This document shows positions 1 to 9,584 of a DNA stretch of 64,000 bases, in pieces. The position numbers and the translations under genes were made by a program. The notes beneath the pieces were generated by a model, which worked only from the letters and a program-made list of their open reading frames with translations, had not been told where the DNA came from and searched no databases. This DNA is from Thermomonas carbonis (GTDB taxonomy: Bacteria > Pseudomonadota > Gammaproteobacteria > Xanthomonadales > Xanthomonadaceae): positions 186,001 to 250,000 of the forward strand of contig NZ_CP060719.1 in the NCBI RefSeq assembly GCF_014396975.1, written 5' to 3'. Within the stretch, counting starts at the first letter, position 1, and the number at the start of each line of letters is the position of its first letter.

Positions 1-378
1 CCGCTGCCGGAACGTGTCACGCACATGCTGATCATCGAGGACGCACAGCAGCGCGTACTGCTGCAGCGCCGACCGATGACCGGCGTCTGGGCCGCGCTCT
101 GGTCGCTGCCGGAATACGCCGATCTAGCGGATGCGCGCATATGGTTTGATCGGCATGCGCATGGCGATTTCGATGCCGCACAGGCCGGCGATCCCATCGC
201 CCACGGTTTCAGTCACTACCGGCTGCACATCCACCCGCATCGCATCACAGGCGTGCGGCCGCCCGATGCGGTCGGCGATAATGACGACCTGCGCTGGGTG
301 ACGCGCCAGCAACTGGCCGGGATCGGCCTGCCTGCGCCGGTGCGCCGATTGCTGCAAGGCTCGAACGAGAAGGAATGA
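1..378 (+). CDS. mutY: A/G-specific adenine glycosylase, C-terminal part (gene starts before the window)
   Basis: The open frame runs in from the left edge and stops at 376-378. The visible 125 residues form the NUDIX-like C-terminal domain that lets MutY recognise 8-oxoguanine opposite adenine: LLQRRP, then [11 protein letters not shown], then a [11 protein letters not shown] segment. The catalytic helix-hairpin-helix and [4Fe-4S] domains would lie upstream. MutY removes adenine mispaired with oxidised guanine in base-excision repair. The neighbour yggX directly downstream is the classic mutY partner and supports the call. The stop overlaps the upstream in-frame ATG of the next frame. Confidence 0.93.
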   Translation, partial: PLPERVTHMLIIEDAQQRVLLQRRPMTGVWAALWSLPEYADLADARIWFDRHAHGDFDAAQAGDPIAHGFSHYRLHIHPHRITGVRPPDAVGDNDDLRWVTRQQLAGIGLPAPVRRLLQGSNEKE

Positions 379-380
379 CG

Positions 381-653
381 ATGGCGCGCAAGGTTTTCTG
401 CGAAATGGACCAGGTCGAAGCCGATGGCCTCGATTTCGCCCCATGGCCCGGCGACGCCGGCAAGCGCGTGTTCGCCGGCATCGGCAAACCGGCCTGGCAG
501 CGTTGGTTGGCCCACCAGACCATGCTGATCAACGAGAACCGGCTCTCGCCGCTCAACCCGCAGCACCGCGCCTTCCTGGAAGGCGAGATGCTGAAGTTCC
601 TGTTCGGGGGCGGCGCCGAAAAACCGGCGGGTTACGTCCCCGCTGATGCCTGA
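381..653 (+). CDS. yggX: Probable Fe(2+)-trafficking / oxidative damage protection protein YggX
   Basis: A 90-residue protein matching the YggX family over its whole length: N-terminal MARKVFC with the conserved Cys7, then [26 protein letters not shown], and a C-terminal FLFGGG...GYVP segment. YggX is a small cytosolic protein that protects iron-sulfur clusters and limits Fenton damage. I chose the ATG at 381 because it gives the family N-terminus; an in-frame ATG at 375 overlapping the mutY stop would add two residues. The 3' end overlaps the end of the convergent lipoprotein gene by 22 bases. Confidence 0.93.
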   Translation: MARKVFCEMDQVEADGLDFAPWPGDAGKRVFAGIGKPAWQRWLAHQTMLINENRLSPLNPQHRAFLEGEMLKFLFGGGAEKPAGYVPADA

Positions 654-1051
654 GCCGTCGCCGCGTCCTGCGCGGCGCGCATCGCCTTGACATCGACCGG
701 ACGGATCTCCTCGATCCGGCAACTGACCGGCGACCCATCGGTGAGGATGCGGTCGAACTTGGCCATCACGTATGCGCCGGAGGAACTCAGGCGCAACACC
801 GGCGAACCGCTACCCCAATCCAGGCACGGCCCGGAGACGCGCAGCAACCAGCTCTCGGTGGGCCGCATGCTCAGCACGACGTGCTGGTCGTCGATCCGGT
901 CCCAGCCCATCGCGTTGTGATTGCGGATCTGCTTGACCGGCTCGCCGGCATGCGCTTCGTAGAGTGCGAGGCGGTCGGTATCGCTGATTCGGTTGGTGGC
1001 GCAGGCGCTCAGGGATGCAACGGCGAGCAAGGACAGCAGCAGGGTCTTCAT
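632..1051 (-). CDS. Small lipoprotein, DUF6491-like
   Basis: 139 residues. It begins [17 protein letters not shown], a lipoprotein signal with lipobox LSAC. The body has a Trp-Asp-x-Ile-Asp-Asp-x-His-Val pattern, a [11 protein letters not shown] segment and a C-terminal [10 protein letters not shown] motif. These fit my memory of DUF6491, a family common in Xanthomonadaceae with no known function; the two cysteines probably form a disulfide in the periplasm. The start at 1051 is preceded by a GGAG ribosome site at proper spacing, whereas longer frames upstream lack a signal peptide. The 3' end overlaps yggX by 22 bp. Confidence 0.8.
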   Translation of the reverse strand: MKTLLLSLLAVASLSACATNRISDTDRLALYEAHAGEPVKQIRNHNAMGWDRIDDQHVVLSMRPTESWLLRVSGPCLDWGSGSPVLRLSSSGAYVMAKFDRILTDGSPVSCRIEEIRPVDVKAMRAAQDAATAQASAGT

Positions 1052-1140
1052 GGCGATGCTCCGGTGGACTGACGCGATCATCCACCCACTGCGCACAACC
1101 TGTGCTTTACCTGCCCGCAACCGTTCAGCGCTTGCTCGGG

Positions 1141-1169
1141 TTGCCGGGAACCGCCGCTGCACGTATCAT
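1141..1169 (+). promoter_or_regulatory. Promoter of tRNA-Phe
   Basis: TTGCCG at 1141-1146 and TATCAT at 1164-1169 are separated by exactly 17 bp. Both resemble sigma-70 hexamers. The -10 is followed by a very GC-rich discriminator, as is usual for stable RNA promoters under stringent control, and the tRNA begins 26 bases downstream. Confidence 0.7.
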
Positions 1170-1195
1170 GCGCGGCTCGTTCGACCGGCTGCACT

Positions 1196-1271
1196 GGCCG
1201 GGTAGCTCAGTTGGTAGAGCAGGGGATTGAAAATCCCCGTGTCGGGGGTTCGATTCCCTCCCCGGCCACCA
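1196..1271 (+). tRNA. tRNA-Phe (anticodon GAA)
   Basis: A 76-base cloverleaf. The acceptor arm GGCCGGG (1196-1202) pairs with CCCGGCC (1261-1267). The D-loop contains AGTTGGTAGA. The anticodon stem GGGGA/TCCCC encloses a TTGAAAA loop with GAA. The T-arm has GGGGGTTCGATTCCCTC. Discriminator A is followed by an encoded CCA (1269-1271). Confidence 0.97.
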
Positions 1272-1290
1272 TTCCGGAAGACGATGCCGC

Positions 1291-1314
1291 AAACCCCGCC
1301 TCGCGCGGGGTTTT
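1291..1314 (+). terminator. Rho-independent terminator after tRNA-Phe
   Basis: CCCCGC (1294-1299) pairs with GCGGGG (1305-1310) around a 5-base loop, flanked by AAA before and TTTT after. It sits 20 bases past the tRNA CCA end. Confidence 0.85.
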
Positions 1315-1399
1315 CGCTTTCCGGGCCTTGGATGATCCTCGATCTCGCGCCACTCGCAGGCCGGGTGTATGGTCGCCGCCATCTTCCGAGGAAACCCCC

Positions 1400-1588
1400 A
1401 TGGACATCCACGACATCGCCCTGAGGTTGTACGCCGAACTGGTGTCAGCCAACCGCAACGCGCTGGCCGACGATGCCGCTCGGATCAAGCTCGGCCGCGA
1501 GGCCTATCTCTATGCGGATGCCTTCATCGTGGCGAAGGACATCTACATCCGCGAACTGCCGGTGGTCAACGTCGACGCGGGCTACTGA
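1400..1588 (+). CDS. Small conserved-looking protein of unknown function
   Basis: 62 residues starting MDIHDIALRLYAEL, soluble and mostly helical, with no signal peptide, cysteines or membrane segment. A GAGGAAA ribosome site lies just before the ATG at 1400. The rich start context, clean codon use and position as a free-standing unit after the tRNA terminator argue that it is real. I do not recognise a family. Confidence 0.7.
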   Translation: MDIHDIALRLYAELVSANRNALADDAARIKLGREAYLYADAFIVAKDIYIRELPVVNVDAGY

Positions 1589-1644
1589 CGGGTAAGCCGC
1601 CCCGGATTGCAGCTATCCTCGGACAAACCGCCGAAGGAACCGCC

Positions 1645-2115
1645 ATGAAATCGCGCCACGCTTTGATCGCCCTCGTCGTCCTTGCGCTTGCGGCCTGCGG
1701 CGGCGGGCCGGTGAAGCGCGTCTCGGAACCGGCCGCCGGCATCCAGCAATTGACGGTGCGCGCCGATGGTCACTGGGACGTGGTCGTGCGGCTGGACAAC
1801 TTCAGCAGCGTGCCGATGCGCTTCGCCGACGCCAACCTCGACATCGCCTTCGACAACGGCGCGGCGGCGAAACTGCAGGCGCAACCGGGCATCAGCATCG
1901 GCCCGGAATCGGCCGACGTGTTCACCGCGACCTTGATCCCGCTGCCCGCGGGCCGCGCGCGTCTGGCCAGTGCATTGGCAGATGGTCAGGGGCTTAACTA
2001 CACGTTGGGCGGCACCGTCCAGGCCGGCCCCGAAGATGGAAAAGCGCGCAGCTACAAGATCGAGCGCAAGAGCGCGCTGGCACCGGTGCCCGGCCTGCCC
2101 GGCGTATTGCGTTGA
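1645..2115 (+). CDS. Periplasmic lipoprotein with LEA14-like beta domain
   Basis: 156 residues. The signal MKSRHALIALVVLALAAC ends in lipobox LAAC. The mature part has the LEA type-2 pattern: a VRLDNFSSVPMRF segment, then DANLDIAF, and a strand-rich remainder ending in KIERKSALAP. Such domains are immunoglobulin-like beta sandwiches in envelope lipoproteins; the ligand is unknown. The ATG at 1645 is chosen because it gives the lipoprotein signal and is preceded by GAAGGA. The domain assignment is by pattern and moderate. Confidence 0.72.
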   Translation: MKSRHALIALVVLALAACGGGPVKRVSEPAAGIQQLTVRADGHWDVVVRLDNFSSVPMRFADANLDIAFDNGAAAKLQAQPGISIGPESADVFTATLIPLPAGRARLASALADGQGLNYTLGGTVQAGPEDGKARSYKIERKSALAPVPGLPGVLR

Positions 2116-2219
2116 GCCGTCACTGCGTTCCAGAAGGGACTTCACGGCGGAACCATACGCCGTAGTATGCTAGCGTTTCCACGGGCCGACCGGCGGCCCG
2201 TCACGACTGGTAACGCCGC

Positions 2220-4013
2220 ATGAGCACCTACAAGGCCCCACTCGACGATTTGCGCTTCGCTCTCTACGACGTCCTTGGCGCGGAGGCGCTGTTTGCCCGC
2301 CTGGGGCAAGCCGACGTGAATCGCGAACTGGTCGATGCCGTGCTGGATGAAGCGGCGCGCTTCTCCGAAACCGTGCTGGCACCGCTCAACAAGGTCGGCG
2401 ACGACATCGGTTGCACGTACGACAAGGCCAGCGGCGACGTGACCGCCCCGCCGGGCTTCAAGCAGGCCTTCGACCAGTTCGTGGAAGGCGGCTGGACCGG
2501 CCTGACCAATGCGCCCGAGCACGGCGGCCAGGGCATGCCGGCCGTCGTCGGCGCGGTCCTGACCGAGATGGTCGATGCCGCCAACCTGGCGTGGGGCAAC
2601 TTCCCGATGCTGTCGCACGGCGCGGTCAAGGCGCTGGAGACCTACGGCGAGGACTGGCAGAAGAAGGTGTTCCTGGAGCCGCTGGTGGCCGGCACCTGGA
2701 CCGGCACGATGTGCCTGACCGAGCCGCATTGCGGCACCGACCTGGGCCTGTTGAAGACCCGCGCGGAACCGGTCGCGGACGACACGTATTCGGTCACCGG
2801 CACCAAGATCTTCATCACCGCCGGCGAGCACGACCTGGTCCCGAATATCGTGCATCTGGTACTGGCCAAACTCCCCGACGCGCCACCCGGTGCCAAGGGC
2901 ATCTCGCTGTTCGTGGTGCCGAAGTTCAAGGTCGCCCGCGATGGCAGCATGGGCGAACGCAACTCGGTCCGCTGCGGCGCGATCGAACACAAGATGGGCA
3001 TCCACGGCTCGGCGACCTGCGTGATGAATTTCGACGGTGCCGAGGGTTACCTGGTCGGTGCGCCGCACAAGGGCCTGCAGGCGATGTTCGTGATGATGAA
3101 CTCGGCACGGCTCGGCGTTGGCGTGCAGGGACTGGGCCTGTCCGAGCGCGCGTATCAGAACGCCTTGCGCTATGCCCGCGAGCGTCTGCAATCGCGTTCG
3201 CTGTCGGGTCCGAAGAATCCCGAAAAGCCGGCTGATCCGATCATCGTCCACCCCGACGTGCGCCGCATGCTGCTGTCGCAGAAGGCGCTGATCGAAGGCG
3301 GCCGCCTGCTCAGCCTGCACGCCTATTCGCAACTCGACATCGCCGAAAAGTCGCAGGACCCCGCCGAGCGCGAACACGCCGATATCCTGGCCGGCTTCCT
3401 GACCCCGATCTCCAAGGCCTGCCTGACCGAATGGAGCATCGAGAACACCTACAACGCGGTGCAATGCTTCGGCGGCCACGGCTACATCGCCGAGCACGGC
3501 ATCGAACAACTGGCGCGCGATGCGCGCATCACCACGTTGTACGAAGGCACCACCGGCATCCAGTCGCTTGACCTGATTGGCCGCAAGACCGCCGCCAGCC
3601 AGGGTGCGGGACTGAAGTTGTTCCTGGCCGAAGTGGAAGCGTTCGCGAAGCAGCACGAGGGCGATGAGGCGCTCGCGGAGTTCATCGCTCCGCTGCGCGG
3701 CAAGTGCAGCGAATGGGGCAAGCTGACCATCGACGTGCTGCAGCGCGCGGCCGGCAATCCGGAGGAACTGGGTGCCGCCAGCACCGACTACCTGTTCTAT
3801 TCCGGCTACGTGGTGCTGGCCTACTGGTGGGCGCGCAGCGTGGCCGCCGCCAATGCCTCCAGCCGCCCGCAGGCGTTCAAGGATGCCAAGCGCGACACCG
3901 CCCGCTTCTACTTCGCGCGCCTGTTGCCACGCACGTTGGCCCACAAGGCGGCGATCGAAAGCGGCGCGGCATCGCTGATGGCAATGCCGGCAGAGGCCTT
4001 CGGCGCGGAGTGA
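2220..4013 (+). CDS. Acyl-CoA dehydrogenase with extra C-terminal domain (DmdC/FadE-like)
   Basis: 597 residues, the length of the acyl-CoA dehydrogenases that carry an additional C-terminal helical domain, as in the methylthiopropionyl-CoA dehydrogenase DmdC group. The FAD-dependent core shows CLTEPHCGTDLG, KIFITAGEHDL, a CFGGHGYI loop and the catalytic base in LYEGTTGIQSLDL (Glu about residue 442). It would oxidise an acyl-CoA to the 2,3-enoyl-CoA and pass electrons to ETF; the exact acyl chain cannot be told from sequence. It is transcribed alone, with the HNH gene 97 bp downstream. Confidence 0.9.
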   Translation: MSTYKAPLDDLRFALYDVLGAEALFARLGQADVNRELVDAVLDEAARFSETVLAPLNKVGDDIGCTYDKASGDVTAPPGFKQAFDQFVEGGWTGLTNAPEHGGQGMPAVVGAVLTEMVDAANLAWGNFPMLSHGAVKALETYGEDWQKKVFLEPLVAGTWTGTMCLTEPHCGTDLGLLKTRAEPVADDTYSVTGTKIFITAGEHDLVPNIVHLVLAKLPDAPPGAKGISLFVVPKFKVARDGSMGERNSVRCGAIEHKMGIHGSATCVMNFDGAEGYLVGAPHKGLQAMFVMMNSARLGVGVQGLGLSERAYQNALRYARERLQSRSLSGPKNPEKPADPIIVHPDVRRMLLSQKALIEGGRLLSLHAYSQLDIAEKSQDPAEREHADILAGFLTPISKACLTEWSIENTYNAVQCFGGHGYIAEHGIEQLARDARITTLYEGTTGIQSLDLIGRKTAASQGAGLKLFLAEVEAFAKQHEGDEALAEFIAPLRGKCSEWGKLTIDVLQRAAGNPEELGAASTDYLFYSGYVVLAYWWARSVAAANASSRPQAFKDAKRDTARFYFARLLPRTLAHKAAIESGAASLMAMPAEAFGAE

Positions 4014-4110
4014 CGATCATGGTCGCGCCCGGCAGGCGTCGGGCGCGATGAGATGCGGCACCGGCATGCCGTACCCAAACGGTCATCGGAGGCGTATAAG
4101 CTGATGACCC

Positions 4111-4791
4111 ATGGGAACCGCTAGCGCAACGCTACGCCCGGTCCATGCCGGAACCCGATCCGCGCCAGGTCATGCGGATGGGTGTCTTTCCCCCGAATTC
4201 CTCCACGGCACGGCCGCCTCGCCGCCCCCCGGCCTGCGCCTGCTTGGCCTGGATGCGCATGGCCGCGCGCTGGACTGGATGAGCTGGCAGGACGCAACCT
4301 GCCTGTATGCACGCGGTGCGGTGGCGTGGACCCTGGGCGAGCCCTGCCTGGAAGTGCATGGCGGGATCAATCGCGCCAGCGGCCAGCGCAGCGTGCTGCA
4401 CCTGCACCCGATCATCGCCGCGCGCGGGCATGCGCGCCCGCATGCGCTGGCCCCGACGCCGGCATTGACCAACCCGGCACTGTTCGCCCGCGACCAGTCG
4501 CTGTGCCTGTATTGCGGCAATGCGTATCCGCGCTCGACACTCACCCGCGACCACGTGCAACCGGTGTCCAAGGGCGGGCGCGATATCTGGGAAAACGTGG
4601 TCACCGCCTGCTATCACTGCAATTCCCGCAAGGGCAACCGGACGCCGCAGCAGGCGGGGATGCCGCTGCTCGCAGTCCCCTATCGGCCGAGCTGGATCGA
4701 GCACCTGATCCTGTCCAACCGCAACATCCTGGCCGACCAGATGGCGTTCCTGAAATCCCAGCTGCCGAAGAAGTCGCCGCGTTTCGCCTGA
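4111..4791 (+). CDS. HNH endonuclease family protein
   Basis: The C-terminal half holds a zinc-finger HNH nuclease: CLYC (Cys132, Cys135), RDHVQPVSKGG (the DH pair at 147-148), ENVVTACYHCN with the second CxxC at 167-170, then NSRKGNRTP. A WQDA segment near residue 59 is usual at the N-terminus of this subgroup of stand-alone HNH proteins. It is a putative nicking or double-strand DNA nuclease; its biological target is unknown. No methyltransferase or toxin partner is adjacent. The first 40 residues are low-conservation and the true start may lie further in, since no good ribosome site precedes 4111. Confidence 0.82.
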   Translation: MGTASATLRPVHAGTRSAPGHADGCLSPEFLHGTAASPPPGLRLLGLDAHGRALDWMSWQDATCLYARGAVAWTLGEPCLEVHGGINRASGQRSVLHLHPIIAARGHARPHALAPTPALTNPALFARDQSLCLYCGNAYPRSTLTRDHVQPVSKGGRDIWENVVTACYHCNSRKGNRTPQQAGMPLLAVPYRPSWIEHLILSNRNILADQMAFLKSQLPKKSPRFA

Positions 4792-4920
4792 GTCGTCGCC
4801 CACCTGAATGGGGAAGTCCTTGCTGCGATGCCGACGCATTGCAGGAACTGGGTCGCACATCCGTTGACGCAGCCTGCATGCATGGCAAACACTCCATGTT
4901 TTCCGCAGCGGATCACCGCC

Positions 4921-6015
4921 ATGGCACTGACCCTGGGCACCACCGGCATGGACAGCAAGACCAAAGCCGAGGTGCAGGCTGCCTTCAAGGCCGCCAATGC
5001 GGAAACCGGAAACCTGTGGACCCTGGTCGAAGGTGACGAAGCCGATTACGTCGTCATCGACATGGATAGCCTGTACGGACCGATGAGCTGGCTGCGCCTG
5101 CACGCGGCAGGACGCAAGGTCGTGGGCCTGACTTCGGTCGACCGCAACCAGACCGATTACCGCCTGCCGCGCCCGATCAGCGCCAATGATTTCACCGTCC
5201 TGCTCAGCGAGATCGCGGTGGATGCACCGGTCGAAGCTGCCGCCGCGAAGGCCGCTGCAGCATCCGTTCTCGCGGCTGCCGCAGCACCCGAACCTGCCCC
5301 ACCGAAGGTCGAAGCTGCGCCAGCCCTCGCGCAACCGATCCCGGCAGCAGAACCGGAACCGGAACCAGAGCCCATTCCGGAACCCGTCCCGGCCCTCGAA
5401 CCCGAGCCGGAACCCATCCCGGAGCCCGTCATCGAAGTGCCCGCGGATCGCGGCCTGGCACGCTGGCTGCTGGCAGGCGGCCTGGATCGCCGTGTCCGCC
5501 TGCAACGCGGCGACGGCCCGGTCCTTCTGGTCGATCCGCGCACCCGGGTCTGGCACGGCCCCGCTACGCTCAAGCCCTTGCTGGGCTACTTCGACGGCAC
5601 CTTGCAGCTGGAGGATTTCGCGACCCTGGATGCCGCGGCATGGGAATCGGAAGCCGCCGCGATCGGTACCGCACAACCACTGTCCCGCCTGCAATGGTTG
5701 GGTGGCCTGCTGTCCGGGCATGGCGCGCTGTTGCCGGGGCTGGACCCCGATGGCAAGTTCCGGCTGCTGAAGTGGCCGCAGACCGAGCGCGAATATCCCA
5801 AGCACTTCCGCATCGCCACCGCGATGATGAAAGGCCCCGCGACCGTGACCGAGGTTGCCGAGGCCAGCGGCGTGGCAAAGGAAGACGTGGCTGATTTCGT
5901 CAACGCCAACCTGGCGACCGGCTATGCCGAGTCGGCCAGCAATACCCCACCGGAACCGGAGACGGCGGCGGGCAAGCCGGCAGGCGGTCTGTTCGGGCGC
6001 ATGCGCGGCCGCTGA
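4921..6015 (+). CDS. Pseudo-receiver-like protein with acidic Pro-Glu linker (function unknown)
   Basis: 364 residues, three parts. Residues 1 to about 100 look like a response-regulator receiver fold: an early hydrophobic strand, [11 protein letters not shown] at the place of the phospho-acceptor strand, VVGLTS at the Thr/Ser strand, and LPRPIS instead of the usual Lys-Pro. Next comes an Ala-rich segment and an acidic linker of repeated Pro-Glu pairs (about 5343-5437). The last 150 residues form an alpha/beta part ending in a winged-helix-like segment [19 protein letters not shown]. Loss of the Lys suggests a non-phosphorylated scaffold. The start at 4921 is chosen for the strand it begins; an upstream ATG at 4828 is possible. 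Confidence 0.72.
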   Translation: MALTLGTTGMDSKTKAEVQAAFKAANAETGNLWTLVEGDEADYVVIDMDSLYGPMSWLRLHAAGRKVVGLTSVDRNQTDYRLPRPISANDFTVLLSEIAVDAPVEAAAAKAAAASVLAAAAAPEPAPPKVEAAPALAQPIPAAEPEPEPEPIPEPVPALEPEPEPIPEPVIEVPADRGLARWLLAGGLDRRVRLQRGDGPVLLVDPRTRVWHGPATLKPLLGYFDGTLQLEDFATLDAAAWESEAAAIGTAQPLSRLQWLGGLLSGHGALLPGLDPDGKFRLLKWPQTEREYPKHFRIATAMMKGPATVTEVAEASGVAKEDVADFVNANLATGYAESASNTPPEPETAAGKPAGGLFGRMRGR

Positions 6016-6112
6016 CCCGGGCGGGTTTAACGCAATTCCCGCGCCAGTAGCGCGCGCTTCCGCTAACGTGAAGACGCGCGCGACTGGCGCGTGTCTCGAT
6101 GGGGAGATCGCG

Positions 6113-6823
6113 ATGATCAAACGACTCGGTGCCGAATGTATCGGCACGTTCTGGCTTGTGTTGGGCGGTTGCGGCAGCGCCGTGCTTGCGGCGAACTTCG
6201 GTGGCGATGGCAATCCGCTGGGGATCGGATTGCTCGGCGTGTCGCTGGCGTTCGGCCTGACCGTGCTGACCGGTGCCTATGCGCTGGGCCACATCTCCGG
6301 CGGGCACTTCAACCCGGCGGTGAGCTTCGGGCTGTGGGCCGGCGGACGCTTTTCGGCGAAGGACCTGCTGCCCTACATCGTCGCGCAGACCCTCGGCGCG
6401 ATCTTCGCGGCGTGGATCCTGTTCCAGATCGCCAGCGGCACTGCCGGCTTCGCGATCGACAACACGTCGGCCGGCGCATTCGCGACCAACGGCTTCGGCG
6501 CATTCTCGCCCGGCGGCTACAGCATGCATGCTGCCTTCCTGTGCGAGGTGGTGCTGACCGCGATGTTCCTCATCGTGATCCTCGGCGCGACCCACAAGAA
6601 CGCAGCGGCCGGCTTCGCGCCGATCGCGATCGGCCTGGGCCTGACCCTGATCCACCTGATCAGCATCCCGGTCACCAATACCTCGGTGAACCCGGCGCGC
6701 TCCACTGGCGTGGCGCTGATCACCGGCGGCGAGCCGCTGTCGCAGCTGTGGCTGTTCTGGGCCGCGCCGATCATCGGCGGCGTGCTGGGCGGCGTGATCT
6801 ACAAGTGGCTGGGCAAGGACTGA
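6113..6823 (+). CDS. aqpZ: Aquaporin Z, water channel
   Basis: 236 residues with six membrane helices and the two pore signatures SGGHFNPAV (NPA 67-69) and NTSVNPARS (NPA 193-195). The Arg right after the second NPA is the selectivity-filter arginine of AqpZ-type channels. It sits in the inner membrane and lets water cross by osmosis. A GGGGAG ribosome site fixes the ATG at 6113. It is followed by a strong hairpin, so it is probably monocistronic. Confidence 0.95.
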   Translation: MIKRLGAECIGTFWLVLGGCGSAVLAANFGGDGNPLGIGLLGVSLAFGLTVLTGAYALGHISGGHFNPAVSFGLWAGGRFSAKDLLPYIVAQTLGAIFAAWILFQIASGTAGFAIDNTSAGAFATNGFGAFSPGGYSMHAAFLCEVVLTAMFLIVILGATHKNAAAGFAPIAIGLGLTLIHLISIPVTNTSVNPARSTGVALITGGEPLSQLWLFWAAPIIGGVLGGVIYKWLGKD

Positions 6824-6845
6824 TCCACGCCTGCAATTGATGGGC

Positions 6846-6871
6846 GAAGGGCCGCAGCGATGCGGCCCTTC
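6846..6871. terminator. Hairpin terminator between convergent aqpZ and rlmKL
   Basis: GAAGGGCCGCA (6846-6856) pairs perfectly over 11 bp with TGCGGCCCTTC (6861-6871) around a GCGA loop. The plus strand continues TTCG. It lies between two convergent genes and can serve both, though the U-tract is short. Confidence 0.7.
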
Positions 6872-6881
6872 TTCGTTGTGG

Positions 6882-9038
6882 TCACCCCGCGGTGATCCGC
6901 CATGCGCGATGGATGCGCGGATTGCGGGCGAAGTCCGGCGGGATGGTCGAGGCGCTGATGTCCTCGACGCGCGCGAACTGGCTGATCGCGGTTTCGTCCA
7001 GCTTGAAACGGCGGAAGTTGTTGGAGAAATACAGCACGCCGCCCGGTGCCAGCCGGGCCACGCCCGCGCGCAGCAGGCGCACGTGGTCGCGCTGCACGTC
7101 GAAGTCGTCGGCGCGCTTGGAATTGGAGAAGGTCGGCGGGTCGCAGAACACCACGTCGTAACTGCCGCGGTCCGCTTCCAGCCACCTCAACGCATCGGCC
7201 TGGGCGATGCGGTGGCGGGTGCCGCCTGCGCCGTTGCCGCGCAGGTTGTCGGCCAGCCATTCCAGGTAGGTCGCCGAGAGGTCGACGCTGGTGGTCTCGT
7301 TCGCGCCCTGCACCGCGGCCTGCACCGTGGCCGCGCCGGTGTAGCAGAACAGGTTGAGGAAGTGCTTGCCGCGCGCCTCCAGCGCCATTCGCGCACGCAA
7401 CGGCCGATGGTCGAGGAACAGGCCGGTATCGAGGTAATCGAACAGGTTCACCCGCAGGGTCGCCGCGCCCTCCTCGACCTGCAGGAATTCGCCGCGATGA
7501 TCGAAGCGGCCGTACTTGGACCCGCCCTTGCCGGTGCTGCGGGTCTTCACCGCGACCCGCTCCTTCGGCACGCCGAACACCTCGCGCACGCCGGACAGCA
7601 GGTCGTTCAGGCGCTTGCGCGTGGTCGCTTCGGGGATGTCGTCGGGTGCCGCGTATTCCTGCACGTGCAGCCAGATATCGCCCGCGGTCGAGGTGTACAC
7701 GTCGACTGCGCAAGCGTACTCGGGGATGTCGGCGTCGTAGGCGCGGAAGCAACTGACTTGTTCCTGCTGCCGCCAGCGCTTGAGCTTGTCCAGGTTCTTG
7801 CGCAACCGGTTCGCGACCATCTGCGCGCCTTCGGCGAGCTCGCGCTTCTCCGCGCCTTCGCGCTGCGGCGGCGCGATCGGCTCGCAGGTGATCAGGCTGC
7901 ACTCGATCGGGCCGTTGAAGACCTGGTAGCGCTTCTGCGCGCGCAGGCCGGTGGCGCGCGCCAACTCGAAATCGCCGCAGAGCAGGCTGGCCCGCCACGC
8001 CGGCGTGCTGCGCTTCAGTGCCTCGCCCAGCGTTCGATACAGCGCAGGATCGGCGGCGAGGCGCGCGTCGTACGGCGGATTGCAGACCACCACGCCACGC
8101 TGGTTTTCCATCGCCGGCAGGGCAGCGATATCGCAGACGCTGAAATCGATGGCGGTCTCGACGCCGGCGGTGCGCGCGTTCTCGCGAGCCGCGCGGATCG
8201 CATGCGGGTCGAAGTCGCTGCCGTGGATGCACGGGCGCAGCGAGGCACGCCCGCGCGCTTCGCGCTCCAGCGCGTCCACGCACAGGCCGCGCCATGCATC
8301 CACGTCGAATCCCAGCCAGCGCGTCGGGAGCGCGTCGCCATGCCGCAGCAGGCCCGGCGCCACGTCGGCAACCATCAGCGCGCCTTCGATCAGTAACGTG
8401 CCACTGCCGCACATCGGATCCAGCAGGTCGCCGCCGTCGGCATGCGCCTGCGGCCAGCCGCCGCGCATCAGCACCGCCGCCGCCACGTTCTCTTTCAACG
8501 GTGCCTCGCCCTGCAACCTGCGCCAGCCGCGCCGGTGCATCGGCCCGCCGCCGAGGTCGATCGACAGGATCGCGCGGCCCTTGCGAATGACCAGGCTGAT
8601 GCGGACATCGGGGGTTTCGACATCGACATCGGGGCGCGCGCCGGTCTTCGCGCGCAGGGTGTCGACGATGGCGTCCTTGACCCGCTGCGCGGCATAGCGC
8701 GCATGGGTGATCGCATCGCCGGACACATGCGCGTCGATGGCGATGCTGTGCCCCGGCCCGAGGTGCTCGATCCAGTCCACCGCCGCGGCACCCGCGTACA
8801 GCGCGTGTTCGTCGAGGCATTCGAACTCGGCGATCGGCCATGCCACGCGGCTGGCCAGGCGCGACCACAGCACTGCGCGCTGCGCGTCCAGCAGGGTGCC
8901 CTCGACGTTGGTGCCAGCCATCGTGGCGGTGGCGCGTGCGCAACCCAGCGCGACCAGTTCATCGGCCAGCAGGTACTCCAGGCCCTTGCCGCAGGAAGCG
9001 AAGAATTTCAAGGCGACCTCATTGGTTGTTGCGGTCAT
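6882..9038 (-). CDS. rlmKL: Bifunctional 23S rRNA (guanine) methyltransferase RlmKL
   Basis: 718 residues, matching the two-enzyme fusion. The N-terminal part has a THUMP RNA-binding domain and a methyltransferase with [11 protein letters not shown] (RlmL, m2G2445). The C-terminal half is a second Rossmann methyltransferase with [12 protein letters not shown] (RlmK, m7G2069). SAM is the donor and the target is 23S rRNA during large-subunit assembly. The ATG at 9038 gives the usual [23 protein letters not shown] N-terminus. The start codon lies inside a short palindrome (9034-9058), and the hydrolase gene upstream ends only 21 bases away. Confidence 0.95.
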   Translation of the reverse strand: MTATTNEVALKFFASCGKGLEYLLADELVALGCARATATMAGTNVEGTLLDAQRAVLWSRLASRVAWPIAEFECLDEHALYAGAAAVDWIEHLGPGHSIAIDAHVSGDAITHARYAAQRVKDAIVDTLRAKTGARPDVDVETPDVRISLVIRKGRAILSIDLGGGPMHRRGWRRLQGEAPLKENVAAAVLMRGGWPQAHADGGDLLDPMCGSGTLLIEGALMVADVAPGLLRHGDALPTRWLGFDVDAWRGLCVDALEREARGRASLRPCIHGSDFDPHAIRAARENARTAGVETAIDFSVCDIAALPAMENQRGVVVCNPPYDARLAADPALYRTLGEALKRSTPAWRASLLCGDFELARATGLRAQKRYQVFNGPIECSLITCEPIAPPQREGAEKRELAEGAQMVANRLRKNLDKLKRWRQQEQVSCFRAYDADIPEYACAVDVYTSTAGDIWLHVQEYAAPDDIPEATTRKRLNDLLSGVREVFGVPKERVAVKTRSTGKGGSKYGRFDHRGEFLQVEEGAATLRVNLFDYLDTGLFLDHRPLRARMALEARGKHFLNLFCYTGAATVQAAVQGANETTSVDLSATYLEWLADNLRGNGAGGTRHRIAQADALRWLEADRGSYDVVFCDPPTFSNSKRADDFDVQRDHVRLLRAGVARLAPGGVLYFSNNFRRFKLDETAISQFARVEDISASTIPPDFARNPRIHRAWRITAG

Positions 9039-9058
9039 TCCGGCACGCGCCGGATGAC
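9034..9058. repeat. GTCAT-type palindrome overlapping the rlmKL start
   Basis: GTCATTCCGGC and GCCGGATGAC face each other around ACGC. It is a degenerate member of the GTCATCCC palindrome family also seen at 42031, 52535, 57221 and 59703. It covers the rlmKL start codon, so a hairpin here could influence its translation. Confidence 0.6.
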
Positions 9059-9059
9059 A

Positions 9060-9584
9060 TCAAAGACTTGCGAGCAATTGGGCGAACGCATCGGCACTCG
9101 CCTGCACGTGGGCGGACAGGCGATGCGAGTCGTCGACCAGCAGCAATCGCGCATTGCGGCTGGCGGCCCAGTCGACCACCTGCACCGCGGGAATCAGTTC
9201 GTCGTGCCAGCCGTGGATGATCGAGATCGGCACCGCGGCGGCCTGCAACGCCGGTGCACGGCCCATCGCGATCGGCGGTGCCATCAGGAACAGACCTTTG
9301 ATGGGCACCTGCAGCGAGACCTGCCCGGAAATCCACGCGCCCAAACTGGAACCGGCCAGCACTAGCGGGCCACGCGCGGCGGCGTCTCGAACCAATGCCA
9401 GCAGGCGTTGCAGTCGCGCCGCGACATCACCCAGTTCGCTGACCTCGCGCCGTGCATCCAGGTCCGTGAAATCCGGGCGTTCATGGGTCCAGCCCAGTCG
9501 CTCGGCGGCATCCGCCAGCGCGGTCACCTTGGTTGCGTCGGGTCCGCTTTCGAAGCCGTGCGAGAGGATGCAGTGCCCGGTCAT
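9060..9584 (-). CDS. Alpha/beta hydrolase, YqiA/RBBP9-like
   Basis: 174 residues. The start at 9584 gives MTGHCILSHGFESGPD, the family N-terminus with the oxyanion-region HGFES. The nucleophile elbow is GSSLGAW; the acid and base are in IIHGWHDELIP and DSHRL. The small size without a cap domain fits the YqiA/DUF-type esterases; the substrate is unknown. The start overlaps the stop of the upstream MOSC gene by 4 bases, so the two are translationally coupled. Confidence 0.85.
   Translation of the reverse strand: MTGHCILSHGFESGPDATKVTALADAAERLGWTHERPDFTDLDARREVSELGDVAARLQRLLALVRDAAARGPLVLAGSSLGAWISGQVSLQVPIKGLFLMAPPIAMGRAPALQAAAVPISIIHGWHDELIPAVQVVDWAASRNARLLLVDDSHRLSAHVQASADAFAQLLASL

Noticed and set aside
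2142..3944. A 600-codon minus-strand frame opposite the acyl-CoA dehydrogenase
   Set aside because: No motifs; opposite a full-length, family-conserved enzyme.
5343..5437. Repeated CCGGAACC units as a possible tandem repeat array or CRISPR
   Set aside because: They are codons for a Pro-Glu linker within a coding frame, without constant spacers or palindromic repeats.
4132..6213. A 693-codon minus-strand frame opposite the HNH and pseudo-receiver genes
   Set aside because: Low-complexity Arg/Gly-rich translation, opposite genes with clear motifs.
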